In this document: one piece after another, positions 4,603 to 6,308 of the stretch
How the letters are laid out: every line of letters begins with the position of its first letter
Numbering within the stretch: position 1 is the stretch's first letter
NCBI GenBank assembly: GCA_947306025.1
Contig: CAMZFJ010000117.1
Location: forward strand, 1 to 6,308
Direction of reading: 5' to 3'
DNA length: 6,308 nt
Source: an uncultured Fibrobacter sp.
GTDB lineage: Bacteria > Fibrobacterota > Fibrobacteria > Fibrobacterales > Fibrobacteraceae
The notes under the pieces: model-generated
What the model was told of the DNA's origin: nothing
Database searches by the model: none
Seen by the model: only the letters and a program-made list of their open reading frames with translations
Program-made: the position numbers and the translations under genes

Positions 4603-6078
4603 ATGAAAAATACAAGTGGCATTCAAAGCAGTCATTCTCGACTGAATGGTGAAGTCGAAGGCTCTCTTACGTCATCCTCGCGAATGCGAGGATTCATACA
4701 GTTATTGTCGCTTCTTGTTTTGTCTGTTTTCCTTCTTACATCCTGCGGTGGCGACAGCGGCAGCAACGCCGACTCCGAAGCCACGGAATCGTCTAGCAGT
4801 GTCAAGTCCAGCAGCAGTAAAAAGGACAGCTCGAAATCTAGCAGTAGCACGGCGAAGTCCTCTTCAAGTGCAAAATCTTCGTCTGCGGACGATTGGGATG
4901 ATGACGAAGAAAAGTGCTTACCGCCAACGATATTTGGCTTGGCGGGTGAAGAGGGGTGTTCCGATCCGAGTATTTTGAGTTCCGTAAAGCCCGCTAAGCA
5001 GTGCAAAACGGAAAAGGATGATAAGTGCGAATACGGCACGATGACCGACCCTCGCGACGGCAAAAAGTACAAGACGGTCGTCATTGGTGAACAGACTTGG
5101 ATGGTGGATGACCTGAATTACGAAATGGAAGGTTACAAAAAGGGCCGTTATAAGCAAACCGCTGCGATGCATGCTTGCCCTTACGGTTGGCATTTGCCGA
5201 GTGAATGCGAATACATGATTTTGATGGAAGCCATTGGAGGGACTGACGTTGCGAGTAAAATGCTAAAGTCTACGACTGGCTGGAAAGATGGCCATAATGG
5301 TGTTGATGCTTTCGGCTTTTCGGCTCAGCAACTTTCTGATTTGGATGACACTTATTTCTGGACGAGCAATTTTTATACCGACCTAGCTATAACCATGTGG
5401 ATTAGGGGTGATAAAGATGCTCATACGACTTGGTGGATTCGCCCTACATGTGAAAAATACCCGGTTCGTTGCGTTAAGGGGTATGGCCCTTCGGATGTGG
5501 GTGTCGAACGTAGCTCCTTCAAGGATTCTCGTGATGGTCAAACGTACAAGACCATAAAAATCAATGAGCAGTGGTGGATGGCCGAGAACCTGAATTACGA
5601 GACGGAAAACAGTTTTTGCTTCGATAATAAATCAAGCAAATGCGAAGAGTATGGTCGTCATTACACATGGGCGGCGGCGAAGACTGCATGCCCTTCTGGC
5701 TGGCACTTGCCGGATACGACGGAATGGAATACGTTGATAAACCTTATGGGCGGTAAAGATGAAGCTGGCAAAATCCTCAAATCCACAAGTGGTTGGGAGC
5801 CTTGCAATCGGTATCGGACTGCAAGAAAGGGTGACGAAATTGTTAGGGTTGATACTATTCCAGTTGTGAACTTGGATAAATACGGATTTACGGTTCTTCC
5901 TGCGGGTAATGCCCATACAGTCTTCGGTCTGGAGGGCATTTTGGCGGAATTTTGGACTTCCGTAGAACAGGGCGATTCTTTGGCAATCGACATGATAACC
6001 GCATATACGGATGATTCATTTGTGCCGGCTAAATCAGACAAAAATTGGAAACTCTCGGTCCGGTGTGTAAAGGACTAG
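4603..6078 (+). CDS. Lipoprotein with two FISUMP domains and an extended signal peptide (491 aa)
   Basis: This is a paralogue of the upstream lipoprotein. The ATG at 4603 follows GGAGGA (4593-4598) in the same context as its neighbour, and ATGAAAAA is shared. The hydrophobic core (about 31-46) and lipobox LTSC with Cys48 come late, because about 30 extra codons, encoded by palindromic repeat DNA, sit between the start and the core. An internal ATG at 4684 (Met28) would give a standard-length signal, but no Shine-Dalgarno site precedes it. After Cys48 come GGDSGSNAD, a Ser/Lys linker (about 62-94), an acidic patch DDWDDDEEKC (96-105) and CKT-x5-CEYG (Cys134/142). FISUMP domain 1 lies at about 149-292. 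It is divergent: it has MVDDLNY in place of MAENLNY and lacks the Cys-x-x-Cys/GR-x-Y-x-W segment. Domain 2 at about 308-491 is canonical, with CPSGWHLP (Cys363) and SVRCVKD (Cys488). The expected location is the outer membrane or cell surface; the function is unknown. A strong terminator follows at 6100-6130. Confidence 0.92.
   Translation: MKNTSGIQSSHSRLNGEVEGSLTSSSRMRGFIQLLSLLVLSVFLLTSCGGDSGSNADSEATESSSSVKSSSSKKDSSKSSSSTAKSSSSAKSSSADDWDDDEEKCLPPTIFGLAGEEGCSDPSILSSVKPAKQCKTEKDDKCEYGTMTDPRDGKKYKTVVIGEQTWMVDDLNYEMEGYKKGRYKQTAAMHACPYGWHLPSECEYMILMEAIGGTDVASKMLKSTTGWKDGHNGVDAFGFSAQQLSDLDDTYFWTSNFYTDLAITMWIRGDKDAHTTWWIRPTCEKYPVRCVKGYGPSDVGVERSSFKDSRDGQTYKTIKINEQWWMAENLNYETENSFCFDNKSSKCEEYGRHYTWAAAKTACPSGWHLPDTTEWNTLINLMGGKDEAGKILKSTSGWEPCNRYRTARKGDEIVRVDTIPVVNLDKYGFTVLPAGNAHTVFGLEGILAEFWTSVEQGDSLAIDMITAYTDDSFVPAKSDKNWKLSVRCVKD
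4611..4700 (+). repeat. In-frame palindromic repeat insertion in the lipoprotein signal region
   Basis: Compared with the upstream paralogue, the distance from the ATG to the lipobox cysteine is longer by exactly 30 codons (Cys48 versus Cys18). Within the extra DNA are two related units that begin GTCATTCTCG (4631) and GTCATCCTCG (4671), 40 bases apart. The second forms a perfect 7-bp hairpin, TCCTCGC (4675-4681) with GCGAGGA (4686-4692), around a GAAT loop. The first carries a weaker stem, TCGACT with AGTCGA. Both look like the short dispersed palindromes common between genes in many bacteria. The edges given are approximate. Confidence 0.65.
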
Positions 6079-6099
6079 AGACTGGAATTGCAGAAAAGC

Positions 6100-6130
6100 A
6101 AAAAGACCACGATTGGATCGTGGTCTTTTT
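6100..6130. terminator. Strong, probably bidirectional rho-independent terminator
   Basis: A 14-bp perfect stem AAAAAGACCACGAT (6100-6113) pairs with ATCGTGGTCTTTTT (6117-6130) around a TGG loop. It has a T run at the 3' side on both strands (the minus strand reads CTTTTTGCTTTT). It begins 21 bases after the stop of the two-domain lipoprotein and could also end a convergent minus-strand transcript. Confidence 0.9.
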
Positions 6131-6140
6131 CTGTGCATAT

Positions 6141-6271
6141 CCTCAGAGCCTTGCGTAGCAAGGCGACCTCAGACCTTAAAGGCACATCGTGCCTAAACGA
6201 TACTTGGCAACTTGTTGCCTTAGTAGAGTTATGCCCTTTGGGTAGACCTCATACCTACTTCACGGAAGTAG
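6141..6271. repeat. Run of five short hairpins with recurring CCTCA-type spacers
   Basis: Five small inverted repeats follow closely. They are GCCTTGC/GCAAGGC (6148-6164, 3-base loop), AGGCAC/GTGCCT (6180-6194, 3-base loop), GGCAA/TTGCC (6206-6219, 4-base loop), CCC/GGG (6234-6242, 3-base loop) and CTACTTC/GAAGTAG (6255-6271, 3-base loop). Related spacer words recur: CCTCAGAGCC at 6141, ACCTCAGACCT at 6167 and ACCTCATACCT at 6246. The stem sequences differ from one another, so this is not a simple tandem repeat. It may be the 3' untranslated region of a minus-strand gene, a structured RNA or a repeat element. The function is unknown. Confidence 0.5.
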
Positions 6272-6308
6272 TCAGCAGTTTTGTAATCGCGGCCACATAT
6301 TCAGCCGG
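6255..6308 (-). CDS. Possible C-terminal end of a minus-strand gene (partial)
   Basis: Reading the minus strand from the window edge gives PAEYVAAITKLLTTSVK and then TAG (complement of 6255-6257). The composition looks like an ordinary amphipathic C-terminal helix. The other two minus-strand frames close quickly with no such sequence. The bidirectional terminator at 6100-6130 would suit a gene that ends here and converges on the lipoprotein gene. Seventeen residues are too few to name a family, and an open frame this short can occur by chance. Confidence 0.4.
   Translation of the reverse strand, partial: PAEYVAAITKLLTTSVK

Noticed and set aside
4632..5084. Minus-strand frame with an NPRIREDD-like string near its start
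   Set aside because: That string is what the palindromic repeat at about 4671-4700 encodes when read on the minus strand. The frame otherwise runs antisense to the serine linker and is not a gene.

Overview
The window looks like chromosomal DNA from a Fibrobacter species (F. succinogenes or a close relative). The main reason is two large lipoprotein genes built from five copies of the FISUMP domain (Fibrobacter succinogenes major paralogous domain, TIGR02145/PF09603). They carry the lysine-punctuated poly-serine linkers typical of Fibrobacter surface proteins. This assignment comes from recognised motifs, not from a database search.

Layout, left to right. (1) Positions 3-1487: a complete DUF1846-family protein of unknown function, with codon use that suggests good expression. 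(2) Positions 1486-1692: an intergenic block with a 107-nt imperfect hairpin that overlaps the stop codon, scrambled partial copies of its arms, and a rho-independent terminator. (3) Positions 1733-2122: a small DUF1232/YkvA-like membrane protein with its own terminator (2153-2181). (4) Positions 2289-4502: a 737-residue lipoprotein with three FISUMP domains, behind a good sigma-70-type promoter. (5) Positions 4603-6078: a paralogous 491-residue lipoprotein with two FISUMP domains. Its signal peptide has been lengthened by exactly 30 codons of palindromic repeat DNA. (6) Positions 6079-6308: a strong, probably bidirectional terminator, a run of five mini-hairpins, and what may be the last 17 codons of a gene on the minus strand that converges on the same terminator.

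The first two genes look like independent housekeeping-type units, each closed by its own terminator or hairpin block. The two FISUMP genes form a tandem paralogous pair. They share Shine-Dalgarno and start context, an upstream promoter block, the residues after the lipid-anchored cysteine, the Ser/Lys linker and the domain type. Both products should be lipid-anchored and extracytoplasmic, where conserved cysteines could form disulfides. Their ligand or function is unknown.

No tRNA, rRNA, CRISPR array, transposase or phage gene was seen. The points most worth a second look are the in-frame palindromic insertion in the second lipoprotein, the 107-nt hairpin element, the mini-hairpin array near the right end, and the loss or gain of cysteine pairs among the five FISUMP domains.
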